Assembly: GCF_002078875.1 (NCBI RefSeq) | Contig: NC_034438.1 | Location: forward strand, 22,581,030 to 22,645,029 | Direction of reading: 5' to 3' | Source of the DNA: Numida meleagris | Taxonomy: Eukaryota > Chordata > Aves > Galliformes > Numididae | Length of the DNA stretch: 64,000 bases | Part shown: positions 49,301 to 57,438 of the stretch, one piece after another | Layout: each line of letters starts with the position of its first letter | How positions within the stretch are numbered: the stretch's first letter is position 1 | Made by a program: the position numbers and the translations under genes | Notes under the pieces: model-generated | The model's database searches: none | The model's input: only the letters and a program-made list of their open reading frames with translations | What the model was told of the DNA's origin: nothing

Positions 49301-52285
49301 ACTCCTTTTAAGGACAACAGTAGAGACACTGTGACAACATTAAAGAATCCTGCTGAAGTTTTTTTTTGCCTACCTCAGCAAACTTGTTCCCTGTCTATGC
49401 AGAAGGCAAATGTCAAACATGGTCACAGAAAGACAATACCTTATCTTTGGCCACAGGAAGTGTTGCTTCTGAAACGTCTGGAAATGAAATATCTTGCAAT
49501 CGAGGAACACGTATACTTAAATCTGGTACATAACACACATTGAACAGTGGAGATGATCCTGAAAACAAATATGCACTTTCTTCTGGTGAAGGCACTGCTT
49601 GGTTAACTACAGATGTTTCACGGCGAGGTGAACGATATCGCTGTCGTTTGATATCATATGGAACACTTTGTTCACTTAGTCTCCTAAAGAAAAAAAAAAA
49701 AAGGAAAAAAAAGTTGCAAGCTATTTTTCAAGCTTCAACCTCTGATTAAAGAGTAATAGATAATGCAAAGAATAAACAATAATGATTAATTACGTGACTG
49801 TTTCACTAAAATAAAGTCTTTTACAGAACAGACAGCATGTCCATCCTAAATATCAGGTGAAATTAACCTGAAATGAGAAGACAGAACACAGCTGCAAAAT
49901 CACAGCTTCCATTGAAGTGAAGTGATGCAACCACTTACCAAAACTACTTATACTAACCAGCTGAAACTAAATGGCAAGCTTAGTTAGGCAGGACAGCTAC
50001 AAAAGATGAATGTTGGTCATACTACTTTTGTGACCATCTGCTTTTTATTTTTTTTAAGATACACACAGATTGACTGTAAATTTCTTTTAAATAACAGAAG
50101 TGCAGTGAGGAAATTTTGTTAATCCTGAATACTTAGAGATCAATAAATTAGGTAGTGGGGAGGGGAGAAAAAAACTCAGGAAAACAGCCACTCAAAATGT
50201 AACATTTGTCAGTGCAGGCTTAGATTATACAGACAGTAAAATGCCTCATATGGGCAAAAAAAGAACCACTATTCTTTTGACAAATCAAACTAATGATACT
50301 AGTTAGCCACACAGGTCGTAAACCTTATGTTTCATTTTCAAACACAAAGAGATACAACCACCTTAACAGACAGTCCCTTTGCATCTGAATATTTATATAA
50401 AATAAATTGTACTAAAAGCTGATCAGGGTTTGAATACTGTGGTCTACCCACAGAAAAGTAAATACAAGGACATTCATCTTTTATGTATCTAGTATTTCAT
50501 ATGAGCTAACCAGTACAACTGTGTTCACATATTAAGAAAAAAAGCCAACACGAAATCATATGTGTTCATATGTATCAATGAATTAAGAATTAACGAAACT
50601 GCAATCATTTCTTGCTGTCAGAAGAAGTGGCAGTAATGTAGTTTGGGGACCAGGACCGACAGTATTATTAATTAAATACAAAATTTTGCTGAAGAGACCT
50701 CAAATTATCATTTCTGTTTTCAAGTGTGAGAGAAGTTCTGGTAACATTCCCTACACTCAGTCTTAAAGGAACTCACAGTGTAATATTAAATCCAAACATG
50801 AGACTGTTTCAACAGAAATAGCTTAAGAAGAGCCAACTCAAGATCTAAGGATTAACTACTTGACTGCAAATCTCTTAATACAGCACAGCTTTCCATAGAC
50901 TGGTCAAGAGGAAAAAAGCATGCATGCAGCAGCATGAAACCAGGAACATCTTCAGTTCACATAATGCCTCTGTACTCAACTACAGTTAAACAACATATTT
51001 TCATTCATACTTCTTTTCTTTTAGAAACCTGGTTGAGAAACTGGATAAGGAAGATAAGTAATTTTTTTTCCAAAATCTCTCACATCTGAAATTTCTTTTC
51101 CTGTTGCAGCTGAAGAAACAACATTATCTAAATTTGTTTTTTTGAGAAGTAGGCAAATTGTTTCCATACTAATTGTTTCCTCCTAAAAAACCCACAAAAC
51201 TTACATATGCCTGAATTTAGCACTTTGTATTTAAAAAATAAAACATCGCATAATTAAGAAAAACAGAAGAAACATTTACAGCATTATTGGAGAAACAACA
51301 CAGCTCCCACAAACACTGAGCAGTTTTAACTTGCAGATGTACAGAAGAGAACACTCATTGATACAAATCCTTCCATAGTCAAGCATACACAGAATACAAG
51401 CTATCAAGGTATTAAAAGAAAACGCACAAGTCACAGTTCTGTAAGGTGACAACTGCTGGAAAAAAAACTACATTACTAAGCCACTTACGAGGACTAAAAT
51501 TCTCAACAGCACATACAAGAATGTTTTAAAGATCCATGACATGTCCTATTTCATCAAAAAAGTTTTGTTCAGCATTCACAAATTTTCTAACTAAATTCAA
51601 CTTGCACAAAAAAAAAATTGGACAAACTGTGTCACGTGTTCAGGACAACCAGAATTAATTGCACACCCGCCCACTTCCCCCCATCTTACTTTCTTCCTCG
51701 GAATGACGTGGAAGCAGCAGATGTATTCACTGGACTGCCATTTCCATAAGTCAAAGGCTGTGGCGTACCAGCTAGTGTAGTCACAAGGTTCCCACTCAAC
51801 GAAGCCCTGGAAAGACTATAGTCTATAACTGTTATTCATACGACGACTAAAACGCCTTTTTATGAATTGCTTGCTTTGCTCTGTATTATTAACTGATGCA
51901 ACGATACCTTACACAGCATGCACAACACAGTAGAGCACTAAAATTTGCAAGTCACTGCAGGAAATTATACAGCTCTGTTTTACATATGACACTCTCCTGT
52001 TTTGTAAGCCTAATGAAGTTTAACGTTAAAAACACTGAAAAATATCCCCCCAAACAGAAACACTTCTTTCAAAAGACAGTTAACTGTACTTTTCAATTCA
52101 ATCTCCAGTAACAGACTTTACTGTACTTACACTGCATTCTGAAAGTTAATTTGAGCATTAATAATCTGCTGGTGAGAGAGAATAACAGGTCGTATATTTA
52201 GAGGAACCTTATTGAGGAAATTGTTCTGTTGTTGATGTTTAGGAGGAAAGGGTGGATGACCCAAGTTGGAGGAGTTTGGGAACAT
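13306..52285 (-). CDS. TENT2: TENT2 (GLD2/PAPD4), cytoplasmic poly(A) polymerase, complete in 14 coding exons
   Basis: TENT2 is a non-canonical nucleotidyltransferase that lengthens poly(A) tails of specific mRNAs in the cytoplasm and monoadenylates some microRNAs. It lacks an RNA-binding domain and relies on partners such as CPEB-family proteins. Exons (5' to 3' on minus): 52285-52131, 51806-51690, 49683-49440, 48549-48435, 48315-48224, 47347-47281, 39704-39635, 35829-35753, 31591-31463, 26959-26916, 23857-23721, 19716-19625, 14255-14176, 13380-13306. They sum to 1,494 nt, 497 residues, with every phase matching. The N-terminal ~170 residues are disordered. The catalytic core starts near 173, with GSSLNGFG at 218-225, DGD at 230-232 and the third Asp in VEFD at 292. 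The PAP-associated region with [13 protein letters not shown] and [20 protein letters not shown] follows, and the basic tail ends at 497. Human TENT2 is 484 residues as I recall. Confidence 0.97.
13381..14175 (-). other. TENT2 intron 13-14
   Basis: A 0.8-kb AT-rich intron with GT donor and CCCCAG acceptor. I see no other feature in it. Confidence 0.85.
14176..14255 (-). CDS. TENT2: TENT2 coding exon 13
   Basis: Acceptor CTTGCAG, donor GTAAAA. It encodes [18 protein letters not shown] and DTIKEEFLK, the conserved end of the catalytic fold. Confidence 0.96.
14256..19624 (-). other. TENT2 intron 12-13
   Basis: This intron contains the 1-kb LTR at 15079-16113. It also has a C/T-rich stretch at about 18480-18840 and a homopyrimidine run at 18247-18281. 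Otherwise it is AT-rich, with no further feature recognised. Confidence 0.8.
15079..16113 (+). mobile_element. Solo LTR, chicken ERV (ERVL/GGLTR-like)
   Basis: The block begins TGTACTGGGTTTACATGG and ends GTTAAACCACAACA, terminal TG...CA type ends shared with the other LTR at 62113 (TGTCCTGGTTTGG ... GTTAAACCACTAAACA). Length is about 1,035 bp. The middle, 15150-15840, is strikingly GC-rich and open in several frames on both strands, but with no protein similarity I recognise. AATAAA occurs at about 15920. No internal retroviral genes adjoin it. I did not find a clean 5-bp target duplication (TTTGA versus GTTGG), so exact ends are uncertain. Confidence 0.7.
19625..19716 (-). CDS. TENT2: TENT2 coding exon 12
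   Basis: Acceptor TCCCTAG, donor G|GTAAAA. It encodes [18 protein letters not shown] and [13 protein letters not shown], nearly identical to human. Confidence 0.96.
19717..23720 (-). other. TENT2 intron 11-12
   Basis: A 4-kb AT-rich intron with GTAAGT donor and CCCTAG acceptor. I recognised no transposon, exon or RNA gene. Confidence 0.75.
23721..23857 (-). CDS. TENT2: TENT2 coding exon 11 (PAP-associated region)
   Basis: Acceptor TTGACAG, donor GA|GTAAGT. It encodes [34 protein letters not shown] and [11 protein letters not shown]. The [17 protein letters not shown] stretch is the PAP-associated signature of this family. Confidence 0.97.
23858..26915 (-). other. TENT2 intron 10-11
   Basis: A 3.1-kb AT-rich intron that includes a TA-rich duplicated, self-complementary stretch at about 25305-25350. 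Nothing else recognised. Confidence 0.75.
25305..25350. repeat. TA-rich duplicated palindromic repeat
   Basis: The unit ATTATATATATTATATAA occurs twice with a short spacer. The whole stretch is A/T only and self-complementary, so it is likely unstable in length. Confidence 0.7.
26916..26959 (-). CDS. TENT2: TENT2 coding exon 10
   Basis: A 44-nt exon with acceptor TTATAG and donor GTAAGT. It encodes [15 protein letters not shown], matching the mammalian [14 protein letters not shown] segment. It is too short to be found as an ORF, but phases and splice sites fit exactly. Confidence 0.95.
26960..31462 (-). other. TENT2 intron 9-10
   Basis: A 4.5-kb intron carrying a CR1 fragment at 29655-30437. 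The rest is AT-rich with no further feature recognised. Confidence 0.8.
29655..30437 (+). mobile_element. CR1 LINE 3' fragment (about 0.8 kb)
   Basis: It contains the end of ORF2 and the 3' UTR: GTGCAAGGTTTTGCACTTGAG, GGAGTCCTGGTTGATGAAAA, CATGAGCCAGCAG, GTCCAGAGGATGGCCATGAAG and the 3' end CCATTCTATGATTCATATGATTC. Frames are broken by indels. It is antisense to TENT2. Confidence 0.93.
31463..31591 (-). CDS. TENT2: TENT2 coding exon 9
   Basis: Acceptor TTACAG, donor A|GTAAGT. It encodes [34 protein letters not shown] and VLMVLHYLQ. This is the conserved central domain, with the KKWA and SYSL motifs typical of non-canonical poly(A) polymerases. Confidence 0.97.
32140..32840 (+). mobile_element. 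CR1 LINE ORF2 fragment (endonuclease region)
   Basis: The plus-strand translation shows [22 protein letters not shown] and TWWEESW, the CR1 endonuclease segment. DNA similar to later parts of the same domain follows (GTGACTTCAGATAT, GAGCCTACTAGGAAAGATGC). It is frameshifted and decayed. The reverse transcriptase part is absent before the 3' piece at 33203. Confidence 0.8.
33203..33702 (+). mobile_element. CR1 LINE 3' fragment
   Basis: It runs from the [13 protein letters not shown] region (CATCTTGAGTACTGTGTCC) through GACAGGGAACTACTGGAGAG to GATCCCTTCCACCCC and the terminal AAGATTCTGTAAT. It has the same orientation as the piece at 32140, so the two may be remnants of one insertion with a large internal deletion. 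Confidence 0.92.
34166..35574 (+). mobile_element. hAT (Charlie-like) deletion derivative with 8-bp TSD, split by a mariner
   Basis: The 8-bp target duplication TTTAATCC lies at 34158-34165 and 35575-35582. The termini are (C)AGGCATGGCCAAGC and TTGGACACCCAGGG, imperfect inverted repeats. About 220 bp of 5' end is joined directly to the 3' part of a transposase gene (34380-34900), which aligns with 56245-56700. The 3' UTR resembles 56800-56930 (TATGTGGCCCAAG). A mariner occupies about 34966-35500. Stops break the residual transposase frame, so the element is inactive and non-autonomous. Confidence 0.85.
34966..35500 (+). mobile_element. Mariner (Galluhop-like) non-autonomous copy A
   Basis: Inverted termini GGGCTGCTCTGAAAGTAACG and, at the right, CATTACTTTTGGAGCAAC flank about 530 bp, with TA dinucleotides at the edges. 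Inside is a remnant of the N-terminal transposase region (ATCAAACAGTGGATG, GCACAGTGAGGCAGTG). It is inserted in the hAT element: the flanking hAT sequence is continuous in the copy at 56.8 kb. Confidence 0.9.
35753..35829 (-). CDS. TENT2: TENT2 coding exon 8 (third catalytic Asp)
   Basis: Acceptor TAACAG, donor G|GTAAGT. It encodes [18 protein letters not shown] and LLRTYAY. The Asp of VEFD (residue 292) is the third catalytic carboxylate. Confidence 0.96.
36557..36950 (+). mobile_element. Mariner (Galluhop-like) copy B, 3' truncated
   Basis: It starts at TA|GGGCTGCTCCTAAAGTAATG and follows copy A for about 390 bp (GGTAGTCCAACAAAACAGC, GAGATCAAACAGTGGATG, AATGGTGGCAACTATGTTGA). The right terminus is missing. 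Confidence 0.88.
37212..37486 (+). mobile_element. CR1 LINE 3' fragment
   Basis: About 275 bp of 3' UTR: GGGGAATGGTTTTAAAGTC, GAGAGTGGTGAGGCACTG, and the end CTATCATTCTATGAC. It directly abuts the oppositely oriented CR1 piece that follows. Confidence 0.9.
37489..38470 (-). mobile_element. CR1 LINE ORF2 fragment, minus strand
   Basis: The minus-strand translation shows endonuclease-end [12 protein letters not shown] (near 38400), then [19 protein letters not shown] and [14 protein letters not shown], and [11 protein letters not shown] and [19 protein letters not shown] just before where reverse transcriptase would begin. The 3' part is missing where the element meets the CR1 piece at 37486. 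Frames are broken in several places. Confidence 0.93.
39635..39704 (-). CDS. TENT2: TENT2 coding exon 7, with GC splice donor
   Basis: Acceptor TTTCAG. It encodes [19 protein letters not shown] and RDKV plus AG. The exon must stop at AG (39635) because the next exon supplies the C that completes Ser before CVEFD. The intron therefore begins GCAAGT at 39634-39629, a GC-AG intron. A donor at the nearby GTACTC would add five bases and shift the frame. Confidence 0.94.
40567..40596. repeat. Perfect 11-bp inverted repeat (hairpin) in TENT2 intron
   Basis: CTGCCATGTAC and GTACATGGCAG are separated by 8 bases. A further GTACATGTAC follows immediately. It looks like a simple-sequence-derived palindrome. 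Confidence 0.75.
45127..45755 (-). mobile_element. CR1 LINE 3' fragment, minus strand
   Basis: The minus strand encodes [39 protein letters not shown] and [14 protein letters not shown], the end of CR1 ORF2, followed by the 3' UTR to AATCACAGA at 45135. It is 5' truncated. Confidence 0.94.
45938..46830 (-). mobile_element. CR1 LINE fragment, minus strand
   Basis: The 3' end is AATCATAGAATCA at 45939. The block includes GGCAGCCTGTTTCAGCACC, AAGGTATCTCCTGAACCTCC, CCTCACCACAGCTGAAATC, CAAGTCCTGACTAAGACCCC and diverged CR1 sequence up to about 46830. It is a different subfamily from its neighbour at 45127, so the two are independent insertions. Confidence 0.9.
47281..47347 (-). CDS. TENT2: TENT2 coding exon 6
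   Basis: Acceptor TTTCAG|GTG, donor T|GTAAGT. It encodes [18 protein letters not shown] and STKL. Relative to the human protein as I recall it, four residues before VNQ are absent, because the only in-frame AG is the downstream one. Confidence 0.94.
47348..48223 (-). other. TENT2 intron 5-6
   Basis: A 0.9-kb AT-rich intron with GTAAGT donor and TTTCAG acceptor. Nothing else is seen. Confidence 0.85.
48224..48315 (-). CDS. TENT2: TENT2 coding exon 5 (catalytic GS...DGD)
   Basis: Acceptor TTACAG, donor GTAAGT. It encodes [20 protein letters not shown] and then [11 protein letters not shown]. It carries the nucleotidyltransferase signature: the GS motif and the two metal-binding aspartates (residues 230 and 232). 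Confidence 0.97.
48435..48549 (-). CDS. TENT2: TENT2 coding exon 4
   Basis: Acceptor GTCAAG, donor T|GTATGT. It encodes [19 protein letters not shown] and [18 protein letters not shown], the helix that opens the catalytic domain, nearly identical to mammalian TENT2. Confidence 0.95.
48550..49439 (-). other. TENT2 intron 3-4
   Basis: A 0.9-kb AT-rich intron with GTATTG donor and GTCAAG acceptor (weak polypyrimidine tract). Nothing else is seen. Confidence 0.85.
49440..49683 (-). CDS. TENT2: TENT2 coding exon 3
   Basis: This is the largest coding exon (244 nt), with acceptor TTTAG and donor AAG|GTATTG. It encodes the end of the disordered region, with the basic KRLSEQ and [10 protein letters not shown] patches (possible nuclear localisation or RNA contact) and the conserved VVNQAVP and YVPDL segments. 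It ends at LPVAKDK. Confidence 0.94.
49684..51689 (-). other. TENT2 intron 2-3
   Basis: A 2-kb AT-rich intron with GTAAGA donor and a TTTCTTTAG acceptor behind a long pyrimidine tract. No mobile element recognised. Confidence 0.8.
51690..51806 (-). CDS. TENT2: TENT2 coding exon 2
   Basis: Acceptor TTTCCAG, donor AA|GTAAGA. It encodes [19 protein letters not shown], then [11 protein letters not shown] and FRGRK. TYGN-SP and FRGRK are shared with the mammalian protein. It is low-complexity, disordered N-terminal sequence. Confidence 0.93.
51807..52130 (-). other. TENT2 intron 1-2 (between coding exons 1 and 2)
   Basis: A 324-base intron with a GTAAGT donor and a TTTCCAG acceptor. I see nothing in it beyond the splice signals. 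Confidence 0.85.
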
Positions 52286-52322
52286 GCTCCTTTTCACTTG
52301 AGGTGAACATGTATCCTTTTAC
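52131..52322 (-). CDS. TENT2: TENT2 first coding exon, with 37 nt of 5' UTR
   Basis: The acceptor TATTGTAG ends at 52323. The exon has 37 bases of leader, then ATG at 52285 (A at -3), encoding [19 protein letters not shown] and ending INFQNA plus GT before the perfect donor GTAAGT. The start matches the human N terminus (MFPNS). An upstream ATG at 52310 is out of frame and overlaps the start. The coding part is 52285-52131. Confidence 0.93.
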
Positions 52323-54582
52323 CTACAATAAAAGCAAACAAATAAATGAAAACAGGCAACAAATTAACAATAGTTACTTTTTAAACTCCTGGGTTTAAAA
52401 ATTTGCATAATTTAGAATTTTTTTCTATGTATTGCTTAAGAGAATTGTGATTGCAGGCTAGCTGCATCTCCTTTCAGGACAAGATGCAAAATAAAAATAT
52501 GATATTTTCCAAGTTTCCCAATTATTGTTTAGTTATTTTTAAAATTATGTTTTTATTTGCTCCCTTCCGCTTTATGTTTCATTTTAGACAAAATCCACGA
52601 AATAAAATGTAAGATTTTTCATCTCAAGGAAAAATAACGTATTTGAATGAAAAGAGTTTTATAATCCAATTATTCAAAAACAATGTTTGTAATATACTAC
52701 ATCATAAGAACATGAAGATGCTGATGATCACCAAGCATAAGCAAAATTAGTTTTTTTTCCCATGATATTCAAAGAAGCTGCCAAACACTGTCAGCAATTG
52801 GAAAGTAGTCTACTAATACTTTAAAATACATATATAGTACTGTTTCATACGTATGTTTACAGAATGGATTCCATGATAGTAAATTTAAAATTGATTCTGG
52901 CACAACCGACTGCTATTTGATCTTCTACAACTGTCTGGATTATGTGTTAACAGAACAACTGAATGAAAATCTTTGCCTCTACAACTGGTTAAACTGCTGA
53001 TGATTTGCAAATCCTCTCTATTGCACTGTAAGTTCAATTTATATGACAGAAAAAACAGAAATCCAGAATTTACAAGACAGGACCACATTAGAAGATTTTA
53101 AAATACCAATTATCAATACTGTATACCTCTCTCAGCTACAGTGAAAACCTGGTATAATTTTCAGGTTTCTTCAATTATTTGAACCTTGCAAACAATCAAG
53201 GTGTGTCACTTACCAACACAGATGCTCATGATTAACCTTAACACTTTGCGTAAAAATACTGACCTAGTTATTACAACACAGGGATTCAAACAGAAGAGGG
53301 AGAAGTTTGTTAAACATTTAAAAATTCCAAAATCAGAAGAGTAATGGCAGCGTTTCCCTAATTATTATACTGAAATCTCTTATCAAAACAATGCCATAGT
53401 AATACAACTAAAAAAAGTGCTAGACAGTAGTATACCTTTGGGGTAAAATACCACTTCTACGTTCTCTTACTTATCAAACTAATCACGCACATATAACTGT
53501 ATTAACAGTTACACTAGTAGCTATTCTGTCACACTCAGAAATACAATCAGTTATTCCTAGCTTTACTGTACTAATGTGTCACTGTTGCCACAGTCTTGAC
53601 CTCATCTTTCACCTACCACTGCAAAATGTTGTGTTCTGACCTCAGACAGCTCCAGCAGTTGGTGCAATCAGCATTAGCACAGAACCTATGCAAAAGAATT
53701 GCAAGGAGTTTACTTGCGCACAGTTCTTGCGATGAAAGCTCACATGTCCTTCTCTCCCCCTCCCACAGCTCCCTGTTACCTGACATTCGTATGTAGCCTG
53801 AACGACACTTAAGCACAGTCTCAAACCCATGAAACAATACAAACAAAATACGCCCCAAACTGGCATTAAGGGAGGAAGCAGACTCAGTAAGGATTACAGT
53901 GAGAACTGTGTAACTTGTTAATGAAGGGACTTACTCTTCACAGAAGTAACTCCCTTTAACACTCCCATTTCCACAGACAGCAGCTTAACAACAGTTAGCA
54001 TCCCACGCCCCTCTCTGATCACCTCAGGTGCTCCCAGGGCATGAAATACGGTGTGCAGAAGGAGGTGATGGATATATTTCATCAGCAACATAGCAGAACT
54101 GTGCGTCAGAACTGAGGATTTAGCTGTTACAGCAACAGGTTTTCAATCTTTAAGACTGCAAATACCAGAGGGGAAAAACAAACAAACAAACAACAACAAC
54201 AACAACAACAAAAACAGAAAGAAAGAGAGAAATAATAGAAAGCGAAAGAAAACCAAAAGCCAGGAAGCAATTTCCCTAACTCGAAACCCGACACAGCGCA
54301 GCACCACCGCTGCCCCGCAGGAGCTGTGGCTGTACTCAGGGGGCTCTCAGGACTGTACCTCGACTGGGATCGCGGGGTGCTCCAGGAGCACTGCAGCTCA
54401 GGCTCACTCCCTCAGGGGGCACTTCCTTCAGACAAGTGCGTGCTTCTCTGGGAGGTAAACAAGGAACTGCTAACACTCCTGCCCCGCGGCCCTCTCTTCC
54501 CTCACTTCAGCGCCGCGCCGCGCCGCCCGGCCCGGCTCCGGCTCCGGCTCCGCAGCGACACGAGTCCCGCCGGCACACTCAC
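52323..54582 (-). other. TENT2 5' UTR intron
   Basis: The intron lies between the proposed noncoding first exon (donor GTGAGT at 54582) and the first coding exon. It includes an (AAAC)/(AAC) microsatellite at 54176-54216 and nothing else that I recognise. Confidence 0.6.
54176..54216. repeat. (AAAC)n/(AAC)n microsatellite
   Basis: A run of AAAC units passes into at least six AAC units. Confidence 0.9.
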
Positions 54583-55085
54583 GTCGGGTTCGGGCAGAGG
54601 CCTCTATACCGCAGCACCCGCCTCGACCGCGCTTCGCCGCCGGCCGGCTGCGGCACGACCGGAAACAGGCAGCCAGCCCTGCTCGCCCGGCGCAGGCCCT
54701 CACCCGGATCCAGACCCGGCGACAGGAAGAGCCCATCCCGCCGGGCCCCCCCGCCGTTCCCCGCCCGGCGCATGCGCCGCCGCCGCCAGGGACGCGGAGG
54801 TGGTGGCAGGCGTGGCGGAGCTAGGTGATGCGACGGCGCCGTCGGGTTGTTGCTCGGCTCTCGGCCGGCAGTGGCGGCAGCTTCTTCGCCTCCCTGTGAA
54901 GAAGCGGAGCGAACGCCCTTCTCGGGCCGCGCGCTCTCCGTCCCCAGCTGTTACTGTAGGCCAGGCACGTCCGCCCCGCGGCCCAGCACAGCTCGCGCTG
55001 CGGCCCGCGCCGCCTGCTGCCCCGTCATCATGGCGGCGGCTTTGCCTCGGGGTCGGGCAGAGTGCAGTGCTGACATAGTATCGCG
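54440..55085 (-). promoter_or_regulatory. TENT2: CpG island: TENT2 promoter and noncoding first exon
   Basis: This block is GC- and CpG-rich in an otherwise AT-rich window. On the minus strand a strong donor GAC|GTGAGT at 54583/54582 gives a plausible 3' end for noncoding exon 1. A perfect palindromic NRF1 site GCGCATGCGC lies at 54768-54777. A YY1-type CATGGCGGC on the plus strand lies at about 55029-55037. There is no TATA box. This fits a housekeeping-type, possibly bidirectional promoter. Open frames across it (for example 54326-55078 plus) reflect base composition. The cap site is not determined. Confidence 0.75.
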
Positions 55086-56945
55086 CTGTGTTTCGTTTGC
55101 AAGGAAATCCTGCCCGTTTTCAGAGGTGACAGTTTGAAAAGGCATTATGTGCAGAAACATGGTGACAGATTCGATGTGTTTCAAGGAATGCTTCGGAAAG
55201 ACAAAATAGAGGAACTGAAGAAAGTGTCAGCTCAGTATTTTTTTTTTCTTAAGTTAAAGCTCCAATGGACTCTTATAAAAGCTGGTTATGTGATAGCAAG
55301 TGAGATTGCAAAAAAATCATAACCATTTCCTGATGGTGAGTTTGTTAAGCAACATATGGGAAGCACAACAGATAGAACATGTCCTGATTTAAAAAACAGA
55401 TTTTTCTAAGATCAGTTGGTTTCACCAGTCTATACCCAGGTGAACTGAAGAAATAGGAACATCTATAGAAAAAGATTTGAAGAGGAAAGCTGCAAATTTC
55501 AAGTTTTATGCTTTGGTGATAGATAAACTACTGATGCTACAGATACGTCTCAACTTGCCATTTTCATTAGAAGTATTGAATATAATGTCACCAAAGAAAT
55601 GGCTTCCTTGGCCACACTGGAAGACGCAGCAAAATCTCTTGATTTGTAGAAAGCAATAAAAAAAATACATTAAATCAATTTTCCTTAACCTGTGTCAACA
55701 TATCTGGTATAGCTACTGGGTAGTGCCCCAGTGATGGTTGGTAAAAAAGAGGGACTTAAAAACTTAGTACATGATGATGCAATTACCACCAGTAGCTCAT
55801 GTTTGATGAAATATCACTGCATCAGACGTCAAGAAAATTTATGTGGAAAAGCCTTAAAAATGGATAATGTCATACAAATCGTCATCAAACTGTGAATTTC
55901 ATACAGTCCAAGGGACTGAGTCATCACCAATTCTAGGAGTTCCTTACAAGTATGGATGCTGATTATGGGGTCATCATTTTCTTTTCTGAAGGGAGGTGGC
56001 TAAGTCAGGGTAAAATGCTAAAAATTTAGACTTCATGTTTTGCAAAGTGAAATCAAGCCCTTGTATGGAATCAAAAGGAAAATTTGTGCCAGAATATGAA
56101 GATTAAAAGCAGCTCACAGATTTAGCATTGTTGGTGCATTTCACCGCTCATTTAGGTGAGTTAAATGTGTGTCTTCAAGGTGAAAATCACCTAGTCTGTG
56201 CTGTTTCAGACAATAAGAGCATTTGAAATGAAAAATAATGGCAAGCTCAATTTATGGCAAATAATTTCATGCATGTTGATACACTGGCTAAACACGGTTC
56301 TGTGAACAGTGAAAAATATGCAGCTGTGCATTACGTTTTGATAAAAGAAATTTGAGAACAGGTTTCAAGATTACCAAAAAAGTCATCTGTTTTTTTGTAT
56401 ATTTGGGACTCCATTTTCAGTTGGAATAAATACATTACTTGCAGATTTTCACATGGTATGTATAGAGTTGCAATCAGACATTCAACTCAAAGAAAAATGT
56501 GATCATGTCTCCTTACCAGACTTTCATAAGCTCTTTCCTGCCAGAGAAAAATATCCCTCTCTTCACAGTCATGCCTTATTCATGTCATCGCTTTTTGGCA
56601 GTACGCACATTTCAGAAAAATTATTGTCAAGAATGAAGCACAGGAAGAGTAATATATCATCAAAAATTTCTGATGAACGCGTTTAGAACTTAACTAGGAA
56701 AGTCATCCACTGTCATTGAACCAGCTTGGAGCGTTCACACAAAAACAAGATCAAACATGGCACTAGTTTTGTGTCTTTGTTACTCTCTGTTTTTTATATT
56801 TTAATAAAAATACATTAAAAATAAGTTTTGTTATTTATATACATTAAATTTATTATATATTTTATATGTGGCCCAAGGCAATTCCTTTTTGCTCAGTATG
56901 GCCCAAGCAAGCCAACAGGTTGTACAGCCATTGTGTAAGCCATGC
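55075..56945 (+). pseudogene. Decayed hAT-type transposase / GTF2IRD2-like (ZBED-family) gene relic
   Basis: The relic opens with a zinc finger of form C-x2-C-x14-H-x4-H (CFVCKEIL at 55089 to KRHYVQKH), then GDRFDVFQGMLRKDKIEEL and KAGYVIASEIAKKS. Later come TDATDTSQLAIFIRS (about 55540), scattered core fragments, and the C-terminal hAT dimerisation region (LQSDIQLKEKCDHVSL, LFPAREKYPSLHSHAL, SLFGSTHISEKLLSRMKH; 56460-56650). Many stops and frameshifts separate these, so no protein can be made. The 3' end (TATGTGGCCCAAGGC ... GCCAACAGGTTGTACAGCC, about 56867-56930) matches the 3' end of the 34.2-kb hAT element, so it is the same family. No introns are evident. The left end is lost at the CpG island. 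Confidence 0.82.
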
Positions 56946-57438
56946 CTTGTGCAGCACATGGCTGTGGCATTTCTGTGGCAGGATAGGGAGGAGTGGGTTG
57001 CAGCTCTGTCCCACTGATGAGCAGTGCCAAGTGAGACCCAGGGAGGAGACAGGCAGTGCAGGTATTTTTTGACTGCAATTAAGCTACAGTTCAGAAGCTA
57101 GTCAAGAATATAATATTTGAGTAAAGAAATCAGGATTTGGCCCCAGAGGTTGTAGATGTACTAAGACAGCTATGAATACAAAACCAAGAATGAGCTGAAA
57201 TGCTTGCACCCTGAGGAACCAAGTGGGTGTAAAAGGCAAGATCCACATCGAGGTGTGATCCCTCCCTTGGGGAGTTATGGAAATGAGCTGAGGTGGGTAG
57301 TGAAGTCATGAGCTCAGGCATACACATGGAAATGCTGGAGAAGCTTCCATCCTTGATAAGGACTCCTTCACCTGGGAACTGGGCTGCAGCTGGAGGTGTT
57401 AGAGGCAAGAATTCTAGCCGCTCATAAATGGGTAAGAA
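56946..57438. other. Intergenic, no recognised feature
   Basis: Unique-looking sequence of moderate GC between the hAT relic and the tandem array. It may include more diverged copies of the array unit, but I cannot align them by eye. Confidence 0.5.

Noticed and set aside
54326..55078. 250-codon plus-strand open frame across the CpG island
   Set aside because: It is Ala/Pro/Arg-rich and explained by GC content. It has no domain, and it overlaps the TENT2 promoter and first exon on the other strand.
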